A stretch of 14,296 nucleotides of DNA from JBEKLJ01 sp050010255 (lineage in GTDB: Bacteria; Acidobacteriota; Terriglobia; Bryobacterales; Bryobacteraceae), in contig JBEKLJ010000077.1 of NCBI GenBank assembly GCA_050010255.1, positions 1 to 14,296 of the forward strand, written 5' to 3'. Below are positions 6,643 through 14,296 of the stretch, piece by piece (position 1 is the stretch's first letter; each line of letters opens with the position of its first letter). The notes under the pieces are model-generated. The model did not search any database. It was not told where the DNA came from and was given only the letters and a program-made list of their open reading frames with translations. The translations under genes and the position numbers were made by a program.

Positions 6643-6720
6643 CGCCCGCCCACACCTGTGCAGGATTTTGTGCGATAGAACCGTGAAACCTGCGAATGGC
6701 CCGCAACCAGCTCATTGTAA

Positions 6721-6740
6721 AATCAATAGGTTGCGTGTTT
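6721..6740 (+). repeat. Direct repeat, right copy
   Basis: AATCAATAGGTTGCGTGTTT matches 5913-5932 at 18 of 20 positions, in the same orientation and with the same downstream tRNA-end-like sequence. Confidence 0.6.
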
Positions 6741-6757
6741 TCAACAGTACAGCATTT

Positions 6758-6779
6758 CCGAATCCCTCTCTCTCCGCGA
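6758..6779 (+). pseudogene. tRNA-Ser-like 3' end, third copy
   Basis: From 6759 the sequence reads CGAATCCCTC, TCTCTCC, G, CGA. This is the T loop and stem, a full seven-base acceptor strand and the discriminator of tRNA-Ser, with CGA in place of CCA. The 5' half of the tRNA and of the T stem is missing. Confidence 0.55.
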
Positions 6780-6819
6780 GCGCCCAATTCTCAACTGCTC
6801 ACGACATCCTGGTGTCTGT

Positions 6820-6897
6820 CTAGCCCGATCCTCTCACACGCCTTCGGCTGCGGCTTGCGGAAGGCCGGCATCTTCCGGTGTGAGAGGATCGCGCCAG
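6820..6897. repeat. Hairpin repeat with 20-bp arms
   Basis: Positions 6820-6839 pair with 6878-6897 at 18 of 20 positions (arms CTAGCCCGATCC/TCTCACAC). The 38-base interior has further pairing, such as CGGAAGG against CATCTTCCG. The arms and interior recur at 126-145 and 1-20, so this is a dispersed element, similar in character to REP-type palindromes. It sits between convergent genes and might also stop transcription, but no T-run accompanies it. Confidence 0.7.
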
Positions 6898-6951
6898 CCC
6901 GGCCGGCGCAACGCGTTACACTAGTGGCTTACCTGAAGCGACTTCTTCGAG

Positions 6952-9150
6952 TCAGCGGGGACGCTCGACCATGATGATATTGCTGCCGCTCAGGTCGTAC
7001 TGCGCCAACAGCAGGTTTCGCCCGTCGGGCGAGACCGCCAGGCTGGGGATGGTCATGTCGGGCGGCTTGGGAATGCGCGCAATTTCCTGAACGTTTCCGC
7101 TGGCCAGATCCAGAAACTCCAGTCGCGGGCCGGCCGGCGGCGCCGCGGTTGCGAAGTAGATCCCTCCGCGAGCCACCCGCCAGCAGCGCCAGAACCCCAC
7201 CTGGTCGCGACTGGTCACGGGGACCTCCTCGCCGCCTCCCGTGGGAACGCGCCAGATGCCTGGAATCTCGCGGCCCTTCACGTACAGCAGGTTCTGGCCG
7301 TCAACCGATTCGAAGGCCTCGAAACCGCCCTTCCGCGTCACCTGCACGGCCGCGCCTCCCTGCGCGGGCATCTTCCAGATTTCCAGGCTTCCACTGCGTG
7401 TCGAAGCGAAGTAGATCCAGCGTCCATCGTGCGACCAACTCGGCGCAACGTCTCCGGTCGCGGCCGCCGTCAGCCGCCGTGCCTCTCCACCCTCCACGTC
7501 GATCGTCCAGATACTCGGATTGCCGGCCTTGGCCGGATCGTTGGCGCGCGAGTCGAAAGCGATCCGCCGTCCGTCGGGCGACCAGCGCGGGCTCCCGGTC
7601 ACATAGGCGCCGCCATCGAACAACAGCCGCGGATTCGTCCCGTCACTATCGCTCACCCAGATGCCAAAGCTGCCGTTGCGCCCGGAGGTGAAGGCGATGC
7701 GGCGGCCATCGGGGGAGTAGTCCGGATCGGAGTCGCGGAAGGTGGAACCGATCAGCGGGGCCTTCGACGTCACGTGCCCGTCGGCATCCAGCGCGAAGCT
7801 CCAGATGTTCATGTCGTCGAGCAGACGCGTGTAGGCCAGGCGGTTCCCGTTTCGCGGAACGGCCGGACTGATCACGTCCTCGCCAAACGTGCTCACGCGC
7901 TCCGGAGTCCCTCCGTTGGCGCCGATCCGCCACAGGGAATTGACGCTGCCGCCCCGCCGCGACGAGAAAATGATCTCGCGGCTATCGGATGTCCAGGTCA
8001 GCCCGTCGATGGTGAGGCCGTCGAAGGTGAGCCGCTTGGGCTTGCCGCCGGCCAGTTGCAGCACGAACAGGTCCGTCGCCGTGAAACTCACCGCGCGAGC
8101 GAACGCCAGTTGCTTCCCATCGGGCGAAAAGGCCGGGTAGTAGTCGCCCGTTGTACCCGTGGGCGGGGAGGTGAGTTTGCGCCGCTGCAAATCCGCCAGC
8201 GACAGCAGGAAAATGCTGGATGGCTCGGCGGGCGTTGCCTTGTCGATGATCGCCAGCGTCTTCCCGTCCGGGGAATAGTAGGCGCTGTTCCCAGTCCCGA
8301 GGTCGAAGTACGGGAAGACGTCCGTCAACTTGCGCTCCGGTCCGCCCAGCGGCGAGGTCAGGTACCAGGCGCGGCCTTCGGGCGTCGAGCGCAGGAAGGA
8401 GATACTCTGGCCGTCGGGCGACCAGGCCGGCCGGGACTCGGCCCCGGGGCCATGCGTCAACTGGAGCAACGCTTCGCTGCCGATCAGTTTGACGTAGATG
8501 TGCGGCGCGTCGCCCTGGGGACCGTCCCACACAAACGCGATCTGGTTGCCGTCCGGCGAGAATGCCACTTGGTTCTGGCGCCCCGGAAAGCTCGTGAGCG
8601 GAACGGGTTTCAGGGCGAACGCAGGCGCGCTGGAAGGCTGCCGCAGGAAGACCACCCAGTAGACCGCCGCACCCACGGCGAGCGCGGCGAGTACTACCAC
8701 CGGCCAGCGGACGCGGGAGTCCGCCCTCCCGGGCGCCAGGGCCGGCTTCTGCGGGGGCATCTCCGAGGGCAACTCCGGCGGCGGGGCCGGGCTGGCCACC
8801 ACCGGCGCCGCTTCCGCCGGCGCCTCCGTCATCCGCACCTCGGCCACGAAGCGGTACCCGCGCTTGGGAACGGTGTCGATGTACCGATGCCCTTCCGCCT
8901 CCCCGAGCGCCTTGCGCAGGATCGACACGTTCTTGGCCAGGGTCGCCTCTTCCACAAACGTGTCCGGCCATACCACGCGGAGCAGCTCGTCCTTGTCCAC
9001 GATCCGGCCGCTGTGCTCGACCAGCACCGCCAGAGTCTCGAAGGCCTTTGGGGTGAGGGGAATGTACTCGCCGCCCCGCAGCAGCATCCTCTCCTTGAGG
9101 TCGAGCCGAAAGGGGCCAAAATCGTATAAGTGCTTATTTGGCGCTAGCAT
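6952..9150 (-). CDS. Winged-helix (CadC/OmpR-type) regulator fused to TolB-like beta-propeller
   Basis: This 732-residue protein begins with an OmpR/CadC-type winged helix (about residues 8-105). It contains PLTPKAFETLAVLVEHSGRI, VVWPDTFVEEATLAKNVSIL and the wing sequence YIDTVPKRGYRFVAEV. A Pro/Ala-rich linker (107-142) leads to one transmembrane helix (about 149-169). The rest is a TolB/WD40-like propeller with repeated SPDG turns at 198, 244, 293, 342, 479, 524 and 707, plus SHDG at 573. The layout puts the DNA-binding domain in the cytoplasm and the propeller outside the membrane as a likely sensor, as in CadC-type one-component regulators. There is no receiver or kinase domain. It is divergent from the TonB-dependent receptor with about 165 bases between starts, which makes the receptor promoter a candidate target. 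The ATG is used; the ribosome binding site is weak. Confidence 0.9.
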   Translation of the reverse strand: MLAPNKHLYDFGPFRLDLKERMLLRGGEYIPLTPKAFETLAVLVEHSGRIVDKDELLRVVWPDTFVEEATLAKNVSILRKALGEAEGHRYIDTVPKRGYRFVAEVRMTEAPAEAAPVVASPAPPPELPSEMPPQKPALAPGRADSRVRWPVVVLAALAVGAAVYWVVFLRQPSSAPAFALKPVPLTSFPGRQNQVAFSPDGNQIAFVWDGPQGDAPHIYVKLIGSEALLQLTHGPGAESRPAWSPDGQSISFLRSTPEGRAWYLTSPLGGPERKLTDVFPYFDLGTGNSAYYSPDGKTLAIIDKATPAEPSSIFLLSLADLQRRKLTSPPTGTTGDYYPAFSPDGKQLAFARAVSFTATDLFVLQLAGGKPKRLTFDGLTIDGLTWTSDSREIIFSSRRGGSVNSLWRIGANGGTPERVSTFGEDVISPAVPRNGNRLAYTRLLDDMNIWSFALDADGHVTSKAPLIGSTFRDSDPDYSPDGRRIAFTSGRNGSFGIWVSDSDGTNPRLLFDGGAYVTGSPRWSPDGRRIAFDSRANDPAKAGNPSIWTIDVEGGEARRLTAAATGDVAPSWSHDGRWIYFASTRSGSLEIWKMPAQGGAAVQVTRKGGFEAFESVDGQNLLYVKGREIPGIWRVPTGGGEEVPVTSRDQVGFWRCWRVARGGIYFATAAPPAGPRLEFLDLASGNVQEIARIPKPPDMTIPSLAVSPDGRNLLLAQYDLSGSNIIMVERPR

Positions 9151-9315
9151 ACGAGACGCTACCGGCTCTGAGATGATGCTACCATAAGTTCTTCAGGATT
9201 TTTTCAAAAGGCAGCAAAGACTTCCTTCCCACCCGGGTCTAGAATCCTGCTCGGCGGCACATTGCAGCCATCTTTCAGGGACCAAGACAGTCTTAGACAG
9301 GAGGTATCGAACTCC
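9151..9315. promoter_or_regulatory. Shared divergent intergenic region with candidate receptor promoter
   Basis: This 165-base region lies between two divergent starts and is locally AT-rich at 9188-9210. On the plus strand TAGAAT (9240-9245) is five of six to the -10 consensus and lies 17 bases after AAGACT (9217-9222), a poor -35 match. This would give a leader of about 64 bases. GCTACC occurs at 9157-9162 and again at 9178-9183, 21 bases apart, a possible regulator binding pair. AGGAGGT (9299-9305) is a strong ribosome binding site that fixes the receptor start at 9316. Promoter and operator roles are inferred. Confidence 0.4.
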
Positions 9316-12300
9316 ATGCCCAACCGGGCTCGAAATCTGCGCGCGTTTGCGCTGCTTCTCATTGCACTCGCCGGAGCCACACTGGCCTACGGCCAGGGCT
9401 TCGGAACCATTGTCGGCACCATTACCGATCCCAGCGGCGCCGTAGTCCCTGGTGCCAAGGTCACCGTCACCGATGAGGCCACGGCCGCCTCCCGTGAGAC
9501 TGCGACCAACGGCCAGGGGTACTACGTTGTGCCTGCTCTTCGCCCTTCCTCGTACCAAGTCGCCGTCAACGTTCCTGGGTTTGCGCCGTCCGTGCGCAAC
9601 GGCGTCGTGCTCCTGGCCGACCAGAGCCTGACGGTCAACCAGACCGTCGCTGTCCAGCAAACCACTGCATCGATTGATGTGGAAGCCGCGGCCACCCAGG
9701 TGAACACCACCACCGCCACCAACAGCGAGGTAGTGGATCAGCGGCGCGTAACCGACCTTCCGTTGAACGGACGCAACGCCGCGTCGCTGCTCAACATCGT
9801 GGCCGGCGCCATTCCCTCCCCGGCCAGCGACGTGGATCAGGGCAGCACAAAAACCTTCCCCGTCGTGGTGCTGGTTTCCACCAATGGCGCGCGCCAGAAC
9901 CAGATCAGTTTCCGGCTCGACGGCGCCACCAACAACGACATCTACACCAACGTCAATCAGCCTTTCCCCTTCCCCGACGCGCTCCAGGAATTCAGCATCC
10001 AGACGGCCAGCTATCCGGCCAAGTACGGCGGGCTGGCGGGTGGCGTAGTCAACGTGCTCACCCGCTCCGGCAGCAACGAATTCCACGGGTCGGTGTTCGA
10101 GTTCTGCCGCAATGAGGTCTTCAACGCCCGCAACACTTTCGCCGGATTCCGCGATCACCTGAAGCGCAATCAGTTCGGCGGCGTCTTCGGCGGGCCCGTC
10201 CGCATCCCCGGCGTCTACGACGGCCGGAATAAGGATTTCTTCTTCTTCGGCTACCAGGGCACGCGGGTCCGCAACGTGAGCGGCACTTCCAACGCGTACG
10301 TTCCCCTTGCGGCCAACATCGTCGGCGACTTCTCCAACGTGCTGAGCGCTTCCGATCCGTCGAATCCCTTCGCCAAGGCCACGACGGTCATCGATCCGAC
10401 TACGGGCCTGCCGTTCGCGGGCAACCAGATTTCGCCTCTGCGCCTCGATCCTGCCGCGGTCGCCTTCACCAAGCACCTTCCGGCGGTTACGAGCGGCAAC
10501 GGCCGCGTTTTCTATGCGCAGCCGCAGATGCAGGACTTCAGCGAGTACGTCGCTCGCGTCGATCATTCCTTCTCGGAGAGCGACCGGCTGACCGCGCGGT
10601 ACTTCTTCGACCGGTACCACCAAGTGCCGTTCCTGGACTTGAGCAACTATTTGAACAACGTAAACTTTGCGGTGATAGACGCGCACAACGCGCTGCTGAG
10701 CGAGAGCCACATCCTCGGCCCGACCATGGTGAATGAGATCCGGCTGGGCTTCTCGCGCGAGGCGGCGAACCGGGGGGCCGCGCCGGGCAGCCTCAGCCTG
10801 GCGGATCTGGGGGTCCACCTCTATCAGCCGGCTGAGAAAACCTTGGAAGGAATCACCGTCTCCAACTTCTTCACCGTGGCCCAGACCGACCCAGCCGCAT
10901 TCATCCGGAACCAGTACAGCCTGGCGGACGATTTCAACTGGGTGCGCGGCAAGCACAGCATCGCATTTGGCGTTTCGCTCATCCGGGGCCAGGTGATCCT
11001 TCGCAACCAGTTCCGCACGTCGGGAGCATTCGGCTTCACGGCGGACGTGACCAATGACGCCCTGGCCAGCTACATGCTCGGCTACGTCCGGACCTTCGCC
11101 CAGGGATTCGGCGAGTTCAAGGACAACCAGCTCACCGCGTACAGCCTGTACGGCCAAGACGACTACCACGTGTCACGCCGTCTGACGCTGAACCTGGGCC
11201 TCCGCTGGGATCCGTTCGTCCCCTGGAAGGAGATGAGAAACCGCACCGAGCAGTTCAGCCTGAACAGATACTATGCGGGCGTGAAGTCGCAGATCTACGT
11301 CAACGCTCCTGCCGGGCTTGGGTTCCCAGGCGATGCGGGAGTGCCGCTTGCGGGGCTGACGGGCAGTTACAACAACTTCGCTCCGCGGGCGGGCTTCGCC
11401 TACGACGTGTTCGGCGACGGCAAGACCAGCATTCGCGGCGGCACCGGCGTCTTCTTCGACGCGACGCAGGCCGGCACGATGAACAACCGCATCGTCGATG
11501 TGACGCCCTTCAGCCCCCAGCTCAGCATCACCCAGCCGCAGGGCACCTTCAGCAACCCCTATATCGGGATCGTTAACCCGTTCCCGGCTCCCTTCCCGCC
11601 GCCTAAGGACACGGCGTTTCCTGGGCCAGTGCTGGCGATCACCTTCGATCCCGCCAACGGGGGAAAGGGGCTGACCCCGACTATCTACACCTGGAACCTG
11701 ATGCTGGAACGGCAAATGCCCCGCGACTGGCTCCTCCGCGCCGGCTACGTGGGTACGCATGCGAGCCATTTGATGGAATCGATCGAGATGAACCCCGCCA
11801 TTTACACTGCGGGCAGCAAGCTGGGCACCGATCAACGCCGGCCCCTTCAGCCATACGGCTCGATCTCGCAGGTTTCGCAGGACATCAATTCCAGCTTCAA
11901 CTCGCTGCAACTGACCGCGCAGAAGCGTTTCTCGCACGGGTTGAGCGTCCTGGCCAACTACACCTGGTCGAAGTCGATTGACGACCTGCCTTATAGCCAG
12001 GGCATCGCCGGTCCGGCGGGTGGGAACAACTCGCCCATTCCCTGGTACCTTCCGGGCCGTCATGAGTATGATCGCGGGCCGTCGGAGTTCGATCACACAC
12101 ATCGCTTCGTGGTGTCCTGGGTATACGACCTGCCGAAACTGGCGAACTCGAATCGCCTGCTTCGCGCGGTGGCCGGCGGGTGGCAGTGGACCGGCATCCT
12201 CGCGTACCACACAGGAGTGCCGATCACGATCTTAGCCGGCAAAGACCAGACGCAAACCGGCACCGGCCAAGACCGCGCGAACTACCTCGGCGGCAATCCC

Positions 12301-12630
12301 TACGGGCCTGGCGCCTGCGGGACTTTGACGCGCTGCGTGGACTACCTGGTTCCGTCCGCGTTCGGGCTGCCCGCCATTGGCACCTTGGGGAACGGCGGCA
12401 AGGGCATGCTCCGCGGGCCGGACATGGCGAACTGGGACACCGGCGTCTTCAAGGAATTCCCGCTCTCCGGCGAACGTGTTCGCCTCCAGTTCCGCGGAGA
12501 GTTCTTCAACGTACTCAACCGCGTGAACCTCAACAACCCCAACGTAACCCAAAGCGCCGGCGGCTTCGGGACCATTCAAAGCGCCACGGACCCCCGCATC
12601 GGGCAGTTAGCGCTTAAACTATCGTTTTAG
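9316..12630 (+). CDS. Oar-type TonB-dependent outer-membrane receptor with carboxypeptidase-regulatory domain
   Basis: The 1104-residue protein has a signal peptide (about residues 1-26, positively charged then LLLIALAGATLAYG). Residues 28-113 form a carboxypeptidase-regulatory-like domain (GTIVGTITDPSGAVVPGAKV, then GYYVVPALRPSSYQV). A plug-like region follows, with VTDLPLNGRNAASLLNIV, FRLDGATNNDIY and YPAKYGGLAGGVVNVLTRSG at about 233-252. The remainder is a beta-barrel of alternating aromatic strands with KRFSHGLSVLANYTWSKSID, and the last residue is Phe (ALKLSF), as the BAM machinery prefers. The ATG at 9316 is chosen over an in-frame ATG at 9262 because AGGAGGT lies 10 bases upstream and the signal peptide starts there. 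Such receptors are numerous in Acidobacteriota and substrates are rarely known. The GH31 gene downstream suggests a glycan. Confidence 0.93.
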   Translation: MPNRARNLRAFALLLIALAGATLAYGQGFGTIVGTITDPSGAVVPGAKVTVTDEATAASRETATNGQGYYVVPALRPSSYQVAVNVPGFAPSVRNGVVLLADQSLTVNQTVAVQQTTASIDVEAAATQVNTTTATNSEVVDQRRVTDLPLNGRNAASLLNIVAGAIPSPASDVDQGSTKTFPVVVLVSTNGARQNQISFRLDGATNNDIYTNVNQPFPFPDALQEFSIQTASYPAKYGGLAGGVVNVLTRSGSNEFHGSVFEFCRNEVFNARNTFAGFRDHLKRNQFGGVFGGPVRIPGVYDGRNKDFFFFGYQGTRVRNVSGTSNAYVPLAANIVGDFSNVLSASDPSNPFAKATTVIDPTTGLPFAGNQISPLRLDPAAVAFTKHLPAVTSGNGRVFYAQPQMQDFSEYVARVDHSFSESDRLTARYFFDRYHQVPFLDLSNYLNNVNFAVIDAHNALLSESHILGPTMVNEIRLGFSREAANRGAAPGSLSLADLGVHLYQPAEKTLEGITVSNFFTVAQTDPAAFIRNQYSLADDFNWVRGKHSIAFGVSLIRGQVILRNQFRTSGAFGFTADVTNDALASYMLGYVRTFAQGFGEFKDNQLTAYSLYGQDDYHVSRRLTLNLGLRWDPFVPWKEMRNRTEQFSLNRYYAGVKSQIYVNAPAGLGFPGDAGVPLAGLTGSYNNFAPRAGFAYDVFGDGKTSIRGGTGVFFDATQAGTMNNRIVDVTPFSPQLSITQPQGTFSNPYIGIVNPFPAPFPPPKDTAFPGPVLAITFDPANGGKGLTPTIYTWNLMLERQMPRDWLLRAGYVGTHASHLMESIEMNPAIYTAGSKLGTDQRRPLQPYGSISQVSQDINSSFNSLQLTAQKRFSHGLSVLANYTWSKSIDDLPYSQGIAGPAGGNNSPIPWYLPGRHEYDRGPSEFDHTHRFVVSWVYDLPKLANSNRLLRAVAGGWQWTGILAYHTGVPITILAGKDQTQTGTGQDRANYLGGNPYGPGACGTLTRCVDYLVPSAFGLPAIGTLGNGGKGMLRGPDMANWDTGVFKEFPLSGERVRLQFRGEFFNVLNRVNLNNPNVTQSAGGFGTIQSATDPRIGQLALKLSF

Positions 12631-12640
12631 CGATTCGTGC

Positions 12641-12670
12641 GGGGCAGGCGATTCGCCTGCCCCATTTTCC
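12641..12670 (+). terminator. Intrinsic terminator-like hairpin after the receptor gene
   Basis: GGGGCAGGC (12641-12649) and GCCTGCCCC (12655-12663) form a perfect nine-pair stem around GATTC, followed by ATTTTCC. It starts 10 bases after the receptor stop codon. The T-run is short. Because the GH31 gene starts only 20 bases after the stem, it may act as a partial terminator within a transcription unit. Confidence 0.75.
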
Positions 12671-12683
12671 GAAGCGGAGGCGG

Positions 12684-14296
12684 ATGCGACGATCGGCTAC
12701 CCTTATATCCATCTTGCTGGCGGCGTCCGCGTCGTTCGCCGGCGAGTTGCGTTTTACATTCCGCAGCACGAACGGACAGTCAGACAGCATCACGCTCGAT
12801 CGCTTGCTCCTCGACGGACGCGTGCCGCCCCAGGCGCCCCAGGTACGGCAACTGGCGCCCGGTGTCACTGAAGTGACAGCGGAGTCTCCCGCCGCCGGCG
12901 AGTGGTCTTTCGCCGTCGTCGACGACAGCAGCTACTACGGCTTCGGCGAGCGCTTCGACCGGCTCAACCACGCCCACACCATCCTCAAGAACGCCTCGCG
13001 CGACGTGGCGGGCGACAAAGGCGCCCTCACCTACCAGCCGGTTCCGTTCTACATGAGCCTGCGCGGCTACGGCCTGTGGGTGGACACCACGAGCGAAGCC
13101 ACGTTCGACCTCAACGTCACCGAAGACTCCCGCATTCTGGTCAAGTTCTTCGGCAACAGACTGCGCGTGGTGCTGTTCGAGGGGCCACGGTTCCCCATGA
13201 TTCTCGAGCGCTTCACCGCGCTGGTAGGCCGGCAGCAGCTTCCGCCCTACTGGGCGTTCGCGCCGTGGAAATCGCGCGACTACCATCGCAGCGCACAGGA
13301 CGTTTATGAAGACGCCGGCCGCTATCGCCAACTCGGGCTGCCGGCTTCGGTCCTGTTGATCGACAGCCCCTGGGCAACCAACTACAACACCTACGAGTTC
13401 AATCCGAAGCAGTTCGACGATGCGCGCGCGATGATCGCCCGGCTGCACGACGAGGGCTTTAAGCTTGTTCTCTGGCACACACCGTGGATCAACCGCCAAA
13501 CTTGGCCGCCGCGCGAACAGGGCTTCGGCGAAAAGCTGGCGCCGGGGCCCGCCGCCAACTTCGCCGAAGCCGAGCGCCAGGGCTATTTCATCCGCCGCCC
13601 CGACGGCTCCACTTACCTCGGCCAGTGGTGGAAGGGCATGGGCGCGCTCATCGACTTCACCAATCCCGCGGCGAAGAAGTGGTGGCAGGGCCAGTTGGCG
13701 AAAGCCATCGCCATGGGCGCCGACGGTTTCAAGAACGACGACTCCGAAGGCGCCTTCATCGGCGACGTGGTATTTGCCGGCGGCCAGGACCAGCGCGAGA
13801 TGCGCAACCGCTACGCCGTCGAGTACAATCGCGCCGTCGCGGAGGTCCTGCGGGAACGCAGGGGCAGCGACTGGGTGATGTTCCAGCGCAGCGGCACCAT
13901 CGGCTCGCACATGCTGCCGATGTTCTGGAGCGGCGATAACGACGCCACCTTCTCCACCAGCAACGGGCTGCCGACCGTGGTTACCGCGGGGTTGAATGCC
14001 GGCATGAGCGGCATTTCCTTCTGGGTCAGCGACCTGGGCGGCTACAACAAGTGGGCGCGCTACCCGGGCGACGACGTGCTGTTTTCGCGTTGGACCCAAT
14101 ATTCCGCTTTCTCCCCCGGAATGGAGGTCATGAGCGGAATGAACCTGGGCCCGTGGGATTACGGCGACGAGGCCTTGCGCATCTTCCGCGCCTATTCCGT
14201 GCTGCACATGAGCCTGTTTCCGTATCGTTACGCCGCCGCGCAGGAGAGCGCCCGCACGGGCCTGCCGATGATGCGCGCGCTCGTGCTGATGCACCA
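12684..14296 (+). CDS. Secreted GH31 family alpha-glycosidase (3' end outside window)
   Basis: The frame is open from the ATG at 12684 to the window edge, giving 537 residues of an incomplete protein. Residues 1-19 are a signal peptide (MRRSATLISILLAASASFA). A beta-rich N-terminal domain (YYGFGERFDRLNHA at 84-97, YGLWVDTTSEATF) precedes the catalytic barrel from about residue 187 (LPPYWAFAPWKSRDYHRSAQ). The GH31 nucleophile region is GADGFKNDDSEG, with Asp352 the likely nucleophile. The acid/base region is MLPMFWSGDND, with Asp418. GH31 enzymes hydrolyse terminal alpha-linked glucose, xylose or galactose with retention, and I cannot tell the substrate from this sequence. GGAGG sits only three bases before the ATG, an unusually short spacing, but the signal peptide supports this start. 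It lies 53 bases after the receptor gene in the same direction. Confidence 0.92.
   Translation, partial: MRRSATLISILLAASASFAGELRFTFRSTNGQSDSITLDRLLLDGRVPPQAPQVRQLAPGVTEVTAESPAAGEWSFAVVDDSSYYGFGERFDRLNHAHTILKNASRDVAGDKGALTYQPVPFYMSLRGYGLWVDTTSEATFDLNVTEDSRILVKFFGNRLRVVLFEGPRFPMILERFTALVGRQQLPPYWAFAPWKSRDYHRSAQDVYEDAGRYRQLGLPASVLLIDSPWATNYNTYEFNPKQFDDARAMIARLHDEGFKLVLWHTPWINRQTWPPREQGFGEKLAPGPAANFAEAERQGYFIRRPDGSTYLGQWWKGMGALIDFTNPAAKKWWQGQLAKAIAMGADGFKNDDSEGAFIGDVVFAGGQDQREMRNRYAVEYNRAVAEVLRERRGSDWVMFQRSGTIGSHMLPMFWSGDNDATFSTSNGLPTVVTAGLNAGMSGISFWVSDLGGYNKWARYPGDDVLFSRWTQYSAFSPGMEVMSGMNLGPWDYGDEALRIFRAYSVLHMSLFPYRYAAAQESARTGLPMMRALVLMH

Larger units (their letters stand above)
6643..6951. other. 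Intergenic stretch with direct repeat, tRNA-like end and hairpin
   Basis: No gene is visible. The stretch holds the right copy of the direct repeat (6721-6740), a third tRNA-end-like sequence (6758-6779) and the hairpin repeat (6820-6897). It separates the plus-strand hypothetical gene from the 3' end of the minus-strand regulator, so transcription converges here. Confidence 0.6.

Noticed and set aside
7429..9129. 566-codon plus-strand frame across the regulator gene
   Set aside because: The minus strand encodes a clear winged helix and propeller with periodic SPDG motifs. The plus frame is an Arg/Gly-rich shadow.
9193..11169. 658-codon open frame antisense to the TonB receptor gene
   Set aside because: GC-rich coding DNA often leaves long open antisense frames. 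The sense strand has clear receptor motifs, a signal peptide and a strong ribosome binding site, and the antisense protein is a low-complexity mix of Val, Arg, Gly and Glu.
12780..14294. 504-codon open frame antisense to the GH31 gene
   Set aside because: It is a shadow of the GH31 reading frame, which has both catalytic motifs. The antisense product is repetitive and His/Arg/Ala-rich.
1..14296. CRISPR array, rRNA genes, complete insertion sequence or phage genes
   Set aside because: I found no regularly spaced repeats, rRNA-like sequence, transposase, integrase or phage structural gene in the window.

Overview
The window reads as chromosomal DNA of a GC-rich soil Acidobacteriota, most like the Solibacter/Bryobacter group. 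This is inferred from the gene types, not from a marker gene. Typical features of that group are an Oar-type TonB-dependent receptor with an N-terminal carboxypeptidase-regulatory domain, a winged-helix regulator fused to a TolB-like propeller, and a large hybrid histidine kinase.

Layout. Positions 1-1015 hold no convincing gene. They contain a 52-nt-arm inverted repeat (17-344), a tRNA-Ser-like 3' end (about 597-638) and one copy of a 180-bp dispersed repeat. Positions 1016-4639 (-) encode a 1207-residue membrane hybrid kinase whose sensor half is six OB-fold-like repeats. Positions 4640-5254 hold only a possible gene remnant. Positions 5255-5829 (-) are a higBA toxin-antitoxin pair in which the toxin has an in-frame TGA exactly at a catalytic arginine codon. 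Positions 5913-6740 are bounded by a direct repeat, each copy followed by a tRNA-end-like sequence. They contain the second copy of the 180-bp repeat and a small hypothetical gene. A strong hairpin repeat lies at 6820-6897, and its two halves recur at the left edge of the window.

Positions 6952-14296 look like a carbohydrate-use locus. The winged-helix/TolB regulator (-) diverges from a TonB-dependent receptor (+). A terminator-like hairpin follows the receptor, and then a secreted GH31 glycosidase starts and runs off the right end. The simplest reading is that the receptor imports or binds a glycan fragment, the GH31 enzyme trims it outside the cytoplasm, and the divergent regulator may control them. 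That link rests on gene order only.

The most unusual content is the accessory stretch between the large genes: the disabled toxin beside an intact antitoxin, its apparently leaderless promoter, and repeats that pair tRNA 3' ends with a short conserved module.
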